Made by a program: the position numbers and the translations under genes
In this document: positions 1 to 8,112 of the stretch, in pieces
Layout: each line of letters begins with the position of its first letter
How positions within the stretch are numbered: position 1 is the stretch's first letter
Assembly: GCF_000805385.1 (NCBI RefSeq)
Contig: NZ_JTJW01000005.1
Location: forward strand, 62,001-126,000
DNA length: 64,000 bases
Direction of reading: 5' to 3'
Source: Mycolicibacterium setense
GTDB taxonomy: Bacteria > Actinomycetota > Actinomycetes > Mycobacteriales > Mycobacteriaceae
The notes under the pieces: generated by a model
Told to the model about the DNA's origin: nothing
The model's input: only the letters and a program-made list of their open reading frames with translations
The model's database searches: none

Positions 1-619
1 CGAGCCCGACGCCGACGACGCAGTCGCGTCAAAGTCCGAAGCGCCCGACGCCAACGATGAGGCGAACGACGCCGAGGCCGAATCCGAGTCCGACGTCAAA
101 GAGCCGGCCGCTGATCCCGAAGCGGAGACCGAGAAGCCGGGCTGGCGGCGCCGCGTGCTCGTCGGCGCCGTGATCGCGGTATTCCTTGCCGCTCTGGGCG
201 CTTCGGGCTTCCTTGGGTGGCAGACGTGGCAGGCGAAGCAGGTGGCGCAGGCCGGAAAGCAGGCCCAGGACACCGCCGTGGCCTACGCCCAGATCTTGAC
301 GAGCATCGATTCCGCCAAGGTCGACGAGAACTTCAATCAGGTGCTGGCCGGTGCCACCGGCGAGTTCAAGGACATGTACTCGCAGTCCAGCATGCAGCTG
401 CGCCAGCTGCTCATCGACAACAAGGCCTCGGCGCACGGCGTGGTGGTGGAGTCCGCCGTGCAGTCGGCGAGCAAGGACAAGGTCGTGGTGTTGTTGTTCG
501 TCGACCAGTCGGTGTCCAACACCACCGTTCCCGATCCGCGGATCGACCGCAGCCGCATCAAGATGACGATGGAGAAGGTCGACGGGCAATGGCGCGCAAG
601 CAAAGTGGAACTGGCCTGA
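1..619 (+). CDS. Mce-associated membrane protein, 5' end outside window
   Basis: The reading frame is open from the first base of the window and stops at 617-619, so the true start lies upstream. The visible N-terminal part is very acidic (runs of Asp, Glu and Ala). It is followed by Trp-Arg-Arg-Arg and one transmembrane helix beginning at the GTG at 155 (VLVGAVIAVFLAALGASGF), then an exported domain of about 130 residues. This is the architecture of Mce-associated (Mas) proteins, which are encoded at the 3' end of mce operons and are thought to stabilise the Mce lipid-import complex at the membrane. The GTG at 155 is only an internal candidate start. Family assignment is by architecture and is fairly secure; the substrate of the operon cannot be told from here. 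Confidence 0.75.
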   Translation, partial: EPDADDAVASKSEAPDANDEANDAEAESESDVKEPAADPEAETEKPGWRRRVLVGAVIAVFLAALGASGFLGWQTWQAKQVAQAGKQAQDTAVAYAQILTSIDSAKVDENFNQVLAGATGEFKDMYSQSSMQLRQLLIDNKASAHGVVVESAVQSASKDKVVVLLFVDQSVSNTTVPDPRIDRSRIKMTMEKVDGQWRASKVELA

Positions 620-627
620 GCCCGGCC

Positions 628-1443
628 ATGACGCGCATCGGCAAGCTGATCGGCGCGGCCGCCCTGGCGGCTGGTTCTGTGGCGGCGGCCATCACGACTG
701 CTTCGCCCGCCGCGGCGTCGGCGGCATCGTTCTGTGACGAACTGGGCGCCCAATGGGATGGACACTCCTGCCATACGTCGGTGACCTCGGACCGAAAGGC
801 GGTTCGTGACATCAAGATGGCGCTGCCCGGCGATCTGGTGGAAAACCCCGTCATCCGGCAGTACCTGACCAATCTGATGAACAACTGGCGCAACGCCGCG
901 CAGAAGATGGCCGCCGACAGCTTCGGGGAGGAGCAGTTCGAGATTTTTCAGCATGGCGACGCGATGACGGCCGTCTTCCATGAGATGTACTCAGGGACGG
1001 TCGGTACCGACGCCCTGTCACACCCGAACGCGCCTATCGTCAGCGACGCCTACCGCACCTTCACGTTCGCCGGTGGGCGGCAGTTGCAGCTGGCCGACCT
1101 GTTCAAACCGGGTGTCGATCACCGGACCGAGATCCCGCGTCTGGGTGAGCCGTTCATCGTCGCCGCGCTCGATGCCGCGCCGCCGCCACACCAGCCTGGC
1201 ACCTATCCGTTCACCCCGGACCGCTGGACCCCGGACAACGTGTACTCGGGCGGGTACAAGGCCTGGGCGCTGACTCCGGATGAGCTGATCCTCTACATGC
1301 CGGACTACCCGGTAGGTCGCGACAGCCCGATCGATTTCACCCCGGCCAGAATGCAGTGGGCGATGGACGGCGGCACTGTGCAGGCGCGCATTCCGCTCTC
1401 GGCGCTGGCCCCTGTGCTGCAGCCGCAGTTCGGCGGTGCCTGA
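628..1443 (+). CDS. MPT64/RsiV-like exported protein (DUF3298 type)
   Basis: The start is ATG 628, eight bases after the preceding stop, so it is probably the last gene of the same operon. A signal peptide is clear: a positive N-terminus, a hydrophobic Ala-rich stretch, and AAASAAS before FCDEL. The mature part has two early Cys residues (FCDEL and HSCHT), spaced as in the M. tuberculosis secreted antigen MPT64. It then has an 'AYRTFTFAGGRQLQLADLF' segment and an 'LTPDELILYMPDYPVG' segment that correspond to conserved blocks of the MPT64/RsiV family. About 271 residues. The biochemical role of the family is unknown in mycobacteria. The position after an Mce-associated gene suggests cell-envelope function, which is inference. 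Confidence 0.7.
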   Translation: MTRIGKLIGAAALAAGSVAAAITTASPAAASAASFCDELGAQWDGHSCHTSVTSDRKAVRDIKMALPGDLVENPVIRQYLTNLMNNWRNAAQKMAADSFGEEQFEIFQHGDAMTAVFHEMYSGTVGTDALSHPNAPIVSDAYRTFTFAGGRQLQLADLFKPGVDHRTEIPRLGEPFIVAALDAAPPPHQPGTYPFTPDRWTPDNVYSGGYKAWALTPDELILYMPDYPVGRDSPIDFTPARMQWAMDGGTVQARIPLSALAPVLQPQFGGA

Positions 1444-1553
1444 GCCCGGCAGCGATCCTTTCGATTCTTCACGAGGCTAAAGGGTTACCGGGCTGCCGTT
1501 TGTTGCCACCATGAGCCGCACCGATCAGTGCGACTTCATGGGGGACAACGGCC

Positions 1554-2612
1554 ATGCGCCTATTCAGTTCAGTGCTCGCGATGCTCAGTGCACTCGTGCT
1601 GGTACTGACCGCGTGTGGTTCTTCGGAGAACGCGGCGCATACGGAAGACGGCAAGACCGTGGTGCGCTACCAGGGCTGGGCCGGCGAGGTCCGATTCCAG
1701 GAACTGGCCGAGGACCTCGGCTACTACCAGAAGATCAAGCTGGACTGGGTGGGCAACACCACCAGCGGGCCGCAGGACATCCAGTCGGTGGCCACCGGCG
1801 ATATCGAGGTGGGCGAGGCGTTCAACGGCGCCGTGGTCAAGCTCAACGCCGCCGGTGCGCCGATCACGTCCGTGCTCAGTTCCTACGGTGCCGATGAGGG
1901 CGAGTACACCGGCTACTTCGTGCTGGACAACAGCCCCGTCCACTCGGCTCGCGACCTGATCGGCAAGAAGGTCGGGATGAACACCCTTGGCGCCCACCAC
2001 GAATTCCTGACCCGGGAATGGCTGGCCAAGGAGGGACTGACCAACGACGAGATCAAGACGGTGACGCTGACCGTGGTGCCGCCGGTCAACACCGAGCAGG
2101 CGTTGCGCGAGCACCAGATCGACGTCGCGGCACTCAACGGGATCTGGCGGGAGACCGCGGAGCAACGCGGCGGGATCCGTCCGCTGTTCACCGACAAATC
2201 GCTGTTCGGTGCGTTCAGCTACGGCACCTTTGTGGTACGTGATGATTTCCTGGCCAAGAACCGGGATGCGGTGGCCGATTTCGTCCAGGGAACCGCGCGG
2301 GCCATCCGCTGGACTCAGGTGACCCCGCGCGACGAGGTGGTGGCCAAGTTCCGCGAGATCATCAACAAGCGCAAACGCAACGAGGACACCCAGTCCATCG
2401 AATACTGGCGCAGCTCAGGCATTCCGGTGGCAGGCGCGGTGATCGCCGAACGAGAACTGCAGACCTGGATCGACTGGCTGGTGCGCAACGGCGAGCTCAA
2501 GGAAGGGCAGCTGAAGGCGAAGGACCTCTACACCAACGACCTCAACCCGTATGCCAACGGGACCTATCCCGACGGCAGTGGGCCTGACGGGAAGGCGCTG
2601 GCGAACAAGTGA
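1554..2612 (+). CDS. ABC importer substrate-binding lipoprotein, SsuA/NMT1-like
   Basis: A 352-residue exported lipoprotein. The signal peptide ends in the lipobox LTAC (Cys about residue 21), followed by GSSEN. The body has features of the SsuA/TauA/NMT1 group of periplasmic binding proteins: an early 'VRYQGW' strand, 'NTTSGPQDIQSVATGDIEVG' describing ligand-loop geometry, and a 'DLIGKKVGMNTLGAHHEF' hinge. It starts a tight operon with an ATPase (overlap 4 bp), a permease and a flavin monooxygenase. This order is typical for uptake and oxidative breakdown of sulfonates or similar organosulfur compounds. The exact substrate is not determinable from sequence. Confidence 0.85.
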   Translation: MRLFSSVLAMLSALVLVLTACGSSENAAHTEDGKTVVRYQGWAGEVRFQELAEDLGYYQKIKLDWVGNTTSGPQDIQSVATGDIEVGEAFNGAVVKLNAAGAPITSVLSSYGADEGEYTGYFVLDNSPVHSARDLIGKKVGMNTLGAHHEFLTREWLAKEGLTNDEIKTVTLTVVPPVNTEQALREHQIDVAALNGIWRETAEQRGGIRPLFTDKSLFGAFSYGTFVVRDDFLAKNRDAVADFVQGTARAIRWTQVTPRDEVVAKFREIINKRKRNEDTQSIEYWRSSGIPVAGAVIAERELQTWIDWLVRNGELKEGQLKAKDLYTNDLNPYANGTYPDGSGPDGKALANK

Positions 2613-3427
2613 GCACCCAAGCCGAGAACGCCGAACCCAAGCTGCGCCTGCGCAGTGTGACCAAGCAGTTCCCGATCCGCGGCGAGAAGACCAGTTTCAC
2701 GGCGATCCAGGACATCAGCATCGATGTGGCGGCGGGGGAATTCCTGGTGCTGGTCGGGCCGAGCGGTTGCGGCAAGTCGACCTTGCTGGATCTGCTCGGC
2801 GGGCTGACCCAGCCGACGTCGGGGGAGATCCTGCTCGACGGCGCACCGATCACCGTTCCGGGCCTGGATCGTGGCATCGTCTTCCAGCAGTACGCGTTGT
2901 TGCCGTGGCGCACGGCCCGCAAGAACATCGAATTCGGCCTGGAGGCAAAGGGGTTGCCGACGGCCGAGCGGCGCCGGCGCGCTGAGGAGTACCTGGAGCT
3001 GGTCGGCCTGCAGAGCTTCGCCGACCGCTACCCCCACGAACTGTCGGGCGGTATGAAGCAACGCGTCGCGATCGCCCGCAGCCTGGCGTTCGACCCCGAA
3101 GTGCTGCTGATGGACGAGCCGTTCGCCGCTCTGGATGCCCAGACCCGTGAATCCCTGCAGGATGAACTGCTCAGGATCTGGCAGGCGACGGGCAAGACCA
3201 TCCTGTTCATCACCCACGGCATCGACGAGGCGCTGTATCTCGGTCAGCGCGTCGCGGTGCTGACGTCACGGCCCGGCCGGGTCAAGAAGATCGTCGATGT
3301 GGACATCGACCGCAGCGGTGAGGACATTCGCTCCAGCGAGGGGTTCCGTGCCCAGCGGCACCGCATTTGGTCGCTTCTGCACCACGAGGTGGAACGCGCC
3401 CGGTCCGAGGAGGTTCAGCATGTCTAG
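2609..3427 (+). CDS. ABC importer ATP-binding protein, SsuB/TauB-like
   Basis: Starts with GTG at 2609, overlapping the upstream stop in a GTGA junction, which indicates translational coupling. Walker A is GPSGCGKST, the Q-loop is VFQQYALLPW, the ABC signature is LSGGMKQR and Walker B is VLLMDEPFAALD, with the H-loop in FITHGIDEA. The 'ALLPWRTARKN' and 'DAQTRESLQDELL' segments are characteristic of the nitrate/sulfonate/taurine importer ATPases. 272 residues, normal length. It energises the importer formed with the genes on either side. Confidence 0.9.
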   Translation: MSTQAENAEPKLRLRSVTKQFPIRGEKTSFTAIQDISIDVAAGEFLVLVGPSGCGKSTLLDLLGGLTQPTSGEILLDGAPITVPGLDRGIVFQQYALLPWRTARKNIEFGLEAKGLPTAERRRRAEEYLELVGLQSFADRYPHELSGGMKQRVAIARSLAFDPEVLLMDEPFAALDAQTRESLQDELLRIWQATGKTILFITHGIDEALYLGQRVAVLTSRPGRVKKIVDVDIDRSGEDIRSSEGFRAQRHRIWSLLHHEVERARSEEVQHV

Positions 3428-4274
3428 CGCTGTGGCGGTGGCGCCGGTCGAGACGCGCCTCGACATTCCGGCCGAGGCGCCGACCGTGGAGCTCGAGCAT
3501 CGCGGTAGACGTGCGCGGGCCCTCGCGTGGCGTCTGCTGCGCCCGACGGTGATCATCGCCGCGTTCCTGTCGCTGTGGGAGGTGGCCCCGCGGATCGGGC
3601 TGGTGGACAAGGTCTTTCTGCCGCCGTTCTCCGAGGTGGTCAGCGCGTGGTTCACCCTGCTGGGCAACGGGCAACTGTGGGAGCATGTTTCGGCAAGCCT
3701 GTCACGTGCCCTGGCCGGTTTGGCCATCGCCATCGCCGTCAGCATTCCGCTGGGGGTGGCGATCGCCTGGTACCGGCCGGTCGCGGAATTCCTCAACCCG
3801 ATCCTGGAGCTGTTCCGCAACACCGCCGCTCTCGCCCTGCTGCCGGTGTTCATCCTGATCCTGGGCATCGGGGAGACCTCCAAGGTCGCCCTCGTGATCT
3901 ACGCCGCGTCGTTCCCCATCCTGCTCAACACCATCTCCGGGGTGCGCACGGTGGACCCGCTGCTGATCAAATCTGCGCGCTCCCTCGGTCTTTCGCCGCT
4001 GCGGCTGTTTCAGAAGGTGATCCTGCCCGCGGCGGTGCCCACGATTTTCACCGGATTGCGCATGGCGGCCGCGTCGTCGATCCTGGTCCTCATCGCCGCC
4101 GAGATGGTCGGCGCCAAGGCCGGTTTGGGATACCTGATCACCGCCTCCCAGCTCAACTTCCAGATCCCCAACATGTACGCCGGCATCGCCACCATCGCCC
4201 TGGTGGGCGTCATCTTCAACGGTGTCGTGGTGGCGATCGAGGGTCGGTTGTCGAGCTGGCGCGCCACCACTTAG
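3420..4274 (+). CDS. ABC importer permease, SsuC-like
   Basis: The ATG at 3420 is chosen because GAGGAGG precedes it and it overlaps the ATPase stop by 8 bp. The longer frame from 3297 would lie deep inside the ATPase gene. About 284 residues with around six membrane helices. The cytoplasmic EAA loop is visible in 'SARSLGLSPLRLFQKVILPAAVPTI' (split here as SARSLGLSPLRLF and ILPAAVPTIF), which docks on the ATPase. It belongs to the BPD_transp_1 family of sulfonate/nitrate-type permeases and completes a three-component importer with the preceding two genes. Confidence 0.88.
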   Translation: MSSAVAVAPVETRLDIPAEAPTVELEHRGRRARALAWRLLRPTVIIAAFLSLWEVAPRIGLVDKVFLPPFSEVVSAWFTLLGNGQLWEHVSASLSRALAGLAIAIAVSIPLGVAIAWYRPVAEFLNPILELFRNTAALALLPVFILILGIGETSKVALVIYAASFPILLNTISGVRTVDPLLIKSARSLGLSPLRLFQKVILPAAVPTIFTGLRMAAASSILVLIAAEMVGAKAGLGYLITASQLNFQIPNMYAGIATIALVGVIFNGVVVAIEGRLSSWRATT

Positions 4275-4286
4275 GAAAGGGAACCA

Positions 4287-5618
4287 TTGCCACGCCAACT
4301 GCATCTGAACGCATTTCTGATGGGGGTCGGCCACCACGAGGCAGCGTGGCGGCACGGGCGCACCGACGTGCGAAACCTCACCGACGTCAAGCACTTCCAG
4401 CGTCTGGCCCAGTTGGCCGAGCGCGGCAAGCTCGATTCGGTGTTCTTCGCCGACGGGCTGGCGGTGGGGCCGCGGGTGAAACACAACACGCAGGCGATCT
4501 TCGAGCCGATCACGCTGCTGACCGCGATGGCGTTGGTCACCGAGCATGTCGGCCTGATCGCCACCGCGACCACCGGTTACATCGAGCCCTACACGATGGC
4601 GCGCAGCTTCGCCTCGCTGGATCACATCAGCGGCGGCCGCGCCGGGTGGAACATCGTCACCTCGGCCGGTGAGGACGAGGCGGCCAACTTCGGCGTCGAG
4701 GGCATCCCCGACCATGCCGGCCGCTATCGGCGGGCCGCTGAATTCGTCGATGTGGCAACGGCATTGTGGGACAGCTGGGAAGACGATGCGCTCGTCCTCG
4801 ACGAGCCCACCGGCATCTTCGCCGATCCGGACCGGGTGCACCGCATCGACCACCACGGCGAGCACTTCACGGTGCGCGGCCCGTTGAACACACCGCGTTC
4901 GGTGCAGGGGCGTCCGCTGCTGGTGCAGGCCGGGTCCTCGGAGTCCGGTAGGGATTTCGCCGCGCGGTATGCCGAGGCGATCTTCACCGCGCAGCGTTCG
5001 GTGTCCGACGGCAAGGCGTTCTATCGCGACGTGAAAGCACGCGCGGTGAAGTTCGGCCGCAGCGCCGACGAGGTGAAGATCCTGCCCGGCATCGTGCCGT
5101 TCATCGGCCCCACCGAGGAAGCCGCGCACGAACTGGAGCAGCAGTTCACCGACCTGATCTCACCGGAGTACTCGCTGCGGCAACTGTCGCAGATGCTCGG
5201 CGTGGATCTGACCGCCCACCCGCTCGACGCGCCGTTGCCCACCCTGCCGCCCATCGAGCAGATCAACGGCAACAAGAGTCGCTATCAACTGGTCAAGGAT
5301 CTGGCCGGCAGCGAATCGCTGACCGTGCGGCAGCTGATCGCCAAACTCGGTGGCGGGCGCGGGCACCGGACCTTCGCCGGCACGGCCGAGCAGGTGGCTG
5401 ACAACTTGGAGCTGTGGTTCACCGAGGGTGCGGCCGACGGTTTCAACATCATGCCGCCGTATCTGCCGGGCGGTCTCGAGGACTTCGTCGAGCAGGTGGT
5501 GCCGCTGTTGCAGCGGCGCGGGCTGTTCCGCACCGACTACACCGCGACGACGCTGCGAGGGCACTACGGGCTGGCGCACCGGCCCAGCCGGTTCACCGCA
5601 GCGGCAGCCGCTAGCTGA
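4287..5618 (+). CDS. FMN-dependent LLM-class monooxygenase (NtaA/SnaA/DszA type)
   Basis: TTG at 4287 is the likely start: AGGAAAGGG lies just upstream and the protein then begins MPRQLHLNAFLM, as usual in this family. No ATG/GTG fits the N-terminus. 443 residues. Landmarks are 'RLAQLAERGKLDSVFFADG', 'TTGYIEPYTMARSFASLDH' and 'SGGRAGWNIVTS', and a C-terminal 'FAGTAEQVADNLELWF'. These mark the NtaA/SnaA/DszA/SoxA flavin monooxygenases, which use FMNH2 from a separate reductase to oxidise C-S, C-N or related bonds. Twelve bases after the permease, so co-transcribed with the importer; it probably acts on the imported compound. No reductase gene is seen nearby. Confidence 0.88.
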   Translation: MPRQLHLNAFLMGVGHHEAAWRHGRTDVRNLTDVKHFQRLAQLAERGKLDSVFFADGLAVGPRVKHNTQAIFEPITLLTAMALVTEHVGLIATATTGYIEPYTMARSFASLDHISGGRAGWNIVTSAGEDEAANFGVEGIPDHAGRYRRAAEFVDVATALWDSWEDDALVLDEPTGIFADPDRVHRIDHHGEHFTVRGPLNTPRSVQGRPLLVQAGSSESGRDFAARYAEAIFTAQRSVSDGKAFYRDVKARAVKFGRSADEVKILPGIVPFIGPTEEAAHELEQQFTDLISPEYSLRQLSQMLGVDLTAHPLDAPLPTLPPIEQINGNKSRYQLVKDLAGSESLTVRQLIAKLGGGRGHRTFAGTAEQVADNLELWFTEGAADGFNIMPPYLPGGLEDFVEQVVPLLQRRGLFRTDYTATTLRGHYGLAHRPSRFTAAAAAS

Positions 5619-5639
5619 GCGGTCGACTAGCACCGAATC

Positions 5640-5694
5640 GAGTCTGCGGTGAGGGCGCGAAATGTCGAGAAGACACCGCCCTCATCGCAGACTC
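5640..5694. terminator. Long hairpin between convergent genes (bidirectional terminator)
   Basis: An 18-bp inverted repeat, arms 5640-5657 (GAGTCTGCGGTGAGGGCG) and 5677-5694, has a single G/A mismatch and a 19-base loop. It lies between the stops of the monooxygenase (5618) and yajQ (5704), pointing at each other. No U-tract follows, as is common for mycobacterial terminators. Confidence 0.7.
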
Positions 5695-5703
5695 AAGGCT
5701 GCG

Positions 5704-6195
5704 TCAGCGGTAGTTGACGAACTGCAGCGCCACGTCCAGGTCGGCGCCCCGCAGCAGTGCCTGGACGGCCTGCAGGTCGTCGCGCTTCTTCGAGCTGACC
5801 CGGATCTCGTCACCCTGGATCTGCGCCTTGACGCCCTTGGGTCCTTCGTCGCGGATGAGCTTGGTGATCTTCTTGGCCTGCTCGCTGCTGATGCCCTGCT
5901 TGATGTCGCCGGACACCTTGTAGGTCTTGCCGCTGGCCTGAGGTTCGCCGACGTCGAAGGCCTTCATCGAGATGTCGCGGCGGACCAATTTCTCCTTGAA
6001 CACGTCGATCGCGGCCTTGACGCGCTCCTCGGTGCTGGAGGTGAGTTCGATCACCTCTTCGCCCTTCCAGGCGATGCTCGTGTCGGTGCCACGGAAGTCG
6101 AACCGAGTGGACAGTTCCTTGGCGGCCTGGTTGAGCGCGTTATCGACCTCCTGGCGGTCGACCTTGCTGACGACGTCGAAGCTGGAATCCGCCAT
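5704..6195 (-). CDS. YajQ-family nucleotide-binding protein
   Basis: The start is the ATG at 6195: GAGGAGGGG precedes it and the protein begins [20 protein letters not shown], the family's conserved opening. 163 residues, the normal size. The family folds as two ferredoxin-like domains that bind nucleotides; some members bind cyclic di-GMP. The core '[15 protein letters not shown]' and the terminal 'LQFVNYR' are typical. It stands alone on the minus strand, convergent with the monooxygenase operon. The physiological role in mycobacteria is not settled. Confidence 0.9.
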   Translation of the reverse strand: MADSSFDVVSKVDRQEVDNALNQAAKELSTRFDFRGTDTSIAWKGEEVIELTSSTEERVKAAIDVFKEKLVRRDISMKAFDVGEPQASGKTYKVSGDIKQGISSEQAKKITKLIRDEGPKGVKAQIQGDEIRVSSKKRDDLQAVQALLRGADLDVALQFVNYR

Positions 6196-6305
6196 TGGAC
6201 GCCCCTCCTCTTCCCTCGGTAAATGCTGCCGGTTTGTAACTTGGGTACATCCTCGTTGTACCCTGCTAGTCGCACCAAACCGGAAACGGGGCGGCGCACC
6301 ACCAA

Positions 6306-6388
6306 GGCAGATTGCCCGAGCGGCCAATGGGAGCGGACTGTAAATCCGTCGGCTTACGCCTACGCAGGTTCGAATCCTGCATCTGCCA
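6306..6388 (+). tRNA. tRNA-Tyr (anticodon GTA)
   Basis: An 83-base cloverleaf. The acceptor arms GGCAGAT (6306-6312) and ATCTGCC (6381-6387) pair, and the discriminator base is A. The anticodon loop CTGTAAA reads GTA. A long variable arm of class II type is present, as expected for bacterial tRNA-Tyr, and the T-loop is GGTTCGAATCC. CCA is not encoded. Confidence 0.95.
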
Positions 6389-6395
6389 CCCAAGT

Positions 6396-6428
6396 CAGGC
6401 CCCCTTTCGAGGGGGCCTGTTTGGTTTT
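6396..6428 (+). terminator. Rho-independent terminator after tRNA-Tyr
   Basis: A perfect 9-bp stem, CAGGCCCCC (6396-6404) with GGGGGCCTG (6411-6419) and a TTTCGA loop, is followed by a T-rich stretch TTTGGTTTT. It begins eight bases after the tRNA. Confidence 0.9.
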
Positions 6429-6453
6429 GTGGGCTCACCGCCGAGGTTGGCGC

Positions 6454-6678
6454 TTATCGACCGTCGTCGCGGCCGTGGGATTCGCCGGCCGGGTCGACTG
6501 ACGTTCGCCGGCCCGCCGCCTCGGGTGACCACCAGCTGAAACGATGGACCTCAAGGTGCTCGTCGGGTTTCGCATGCGCCTCGGCCCACCGCAGCGCAGT
6601 GCGTTTGCGCCAAAACCCGGCTATCGGCATCACACCACCGTCGGGGCGGTGCATGAACACATACCACCCAAGTTTCAT
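6454..6678 (-). CDS. Small conserved-looking protein, function unknown
   Basis: A 74-residue frame starting MKLGWYVFMHRPDGGVMPIA and rich in Trp, Arg and His. The first 50 residues look like a compact folded domain ('FWRKRTALRWAEAHAK'), not a random shadow, and no better frame covers this stretch. The C-terminal 20 residues are low in hydrophobic content. I do not recognise the family. Convergent with the tRNA and divergent from rtcB. Confidence 0.5.
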   Translation of the reverse strand: MKLGWYVFMHRPDGGVMPIAGFWRKRTALRWAEAHAKPDEHLEVHRFSWWSPEAAGRRTSVDPAGESHGRDDGR

Positions 6679-6840
6679 CGGACCCCCGGTGCCGACTATG
6701 CCTACGCGATTCGCTCTCTATTCTGGCGCGGCAGTACCGCTTTCCGTCAAATCTGGCGCACGTGTTGCGTCACGCAGCACTCCCCGGCAAGCCGGTGAAT
6801 CCGTCTCTACGCAGGGCGAATCTGCCAACCCACCGGCCAG

Positions 6841-8112
6841 GTGAATGCCCGGCGGCTCGGCGGCGTAAACAAACCTCTCGACAGCGCCGGGAGAATCGAT
6901 GGCATGACCGCGCAGCGCGTCGCCGACCTCAGGCTGGTGAACTTCGCCAGCCACATCGACGACAACACCATCGAGCAGGCGAAGCAGACCGCCTCGATGC
7001 CGTTTGTGCATCCCCATATCGCACTGATGCCGGACGCCCACAGCGGCAAGGGGTCAGCCGTCGGCACGGTGATCCCGACCATCGACGCCGTGATTCCGGC
7101 CGCCGTCGGCGTCGACATCGGGTGCGGGATGATCGCCGCCCGCACGGAATTCACCGCCACCGATCTTCGGGGACGCGACCTGGCCGCCCTGCGTACCGCG
7201 ATCGAGACGGCGATTCCGCTGTCGCCGGGCAATTACAACGACACACTCGCCCGGTTCCCGTTCACGGCGGGCCGCATCGCCGACCTCGAACATTTGGCCC
7301 GCGACGGCGGGGTCGACCTTGCGCACTCACCCAAGTGGCGTGAGCAGCTCGGTTCCCTCGGCGGCGGCAACCACTTCATCGAACTGTGCCTGGACCAGGC
7401 CGATCGGGTGTGGCTGTTCCTGCATTCCGGTTCCCGCGGTGTGGGAAACAAGATCGCGCAGAAGCACATCAAGGTCGCCCAGAAGCTCATGAAGCGGTGG
7501 TGGATCGAGCTGCCCAACCCGGACCTGGCCTACCTGCCTCAGAGCACCCCGGAGTTCACCGACTATCTGCGGGAACTCAACTGGGCGCAGCGGTTCGCTT
7601 TCGAGAACCGCGCCGAGATGATGGACCGCTACATGTGGGTGTTCGCCGCGTGGATGGGCTACGGCCGGTTGGACCAGCCGAAGACCGCGGGCGATTTCGA
7701 GGTCGAGCGGCTGAACTGCCACCACAACTACACCCGCAAGGAACGCCACGGCGGCCGTGACGTGTGGCTGACCCGTAAGGGCGCGATCGACGCTCACACA
7801 GGGGTCATGGGATTGATCCCCGGCAGCATGGGAACCCGTTCCTATGTGGTGCGTGGCAAGGGCAACCCGGCCGGCCTGTGCTCAGCTCCGCACGGAGCCG
7901 GGCGGAGGTTCTCGCGTAACGAGGCCCGTCGTCGTTTCACCGCCGATGATCTCGCGCAGCGGATGCAGGGCATCGAGTACCGCCACGGCGAAGAGTGGAT
8001 CGACGAGATCCCCGATGCCTACAAGGACATCGATGTCGTGATGGCTGACGCGGCCGACCTCGTCGACATCGAGCACGAGTTGCGTCAGGTGCTCAACGTC
8101 AAGGGGACGTAG
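6841..8112 (+). CDS. rtcB: RtcB-family RNA ligase
   Basis: A 3'-phosphate/5'-hydroxyl RNA ligase that uses GTP and Mn2+. The catalytic landmarks are present: 'DAHSGKG', 'VGVDIGCGM' with the metal-binding Cys, 'LGGGNHFIEL', 'HSGSRGVGN', and 'PHGAGRRFSR' carrying the His that is guanylylated. About 423 residues from GTG 6841. An ATG at 6904 with a better ribosome-binding site (GGGAG) would shorten the protein by 21 residues and is a serious alternative. No archease or rtcA is adjacent. The gene sits about 450 bp after tRNA-Tyr. In bacteria RtcB repairs tRNA or rRNA cut by toxins or stress nucleases; the target here is unknown. Confidence 0.9.
   Translation: MNARRLGGVNKPLDSAGRIDGMTAQRVADLRLVNFASHIDDNTIEQAKQTASMPFVHPHIALMPDAHSGKGSAVGTVIPTIDAVIPAAVGVDIGCGMIAARTEFTATDLRGRDLAALRTAIETAIPLSPGNYNDTLARFPFTAGRIADLEHLARDGGVDLAHSPKWREQLGSLGGGNHFIELCLDQADRVWLFLHSGSRGVGNKIAQKHIKVAQKLMKRWWIELPNPDLAYLPQSTPEFTDYLRELNWAQRFAFENRAEMMDRYMWVFAAWMGYGRLDQPKTAGDFEVERLNCHHNYTRKERHGGRDVWLTRKGAIDAHTGVMGLIPGSMGTRSYVVRGKGNPAGLCSAPHGAGRRFSRNEARRRFTADDLAQRMQGIEYRHGEEWIDEIPDAYKDIDVVMADAADLVDIEHELRQVLNVKGT

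Noticed and set aside
6306..6440. tRNA-Tyr as an integration site of a genomic island
   Set aside because: No integrase and no second copy of the tRNA 3' end were found in the window; the terminator follows the tRNA normally.
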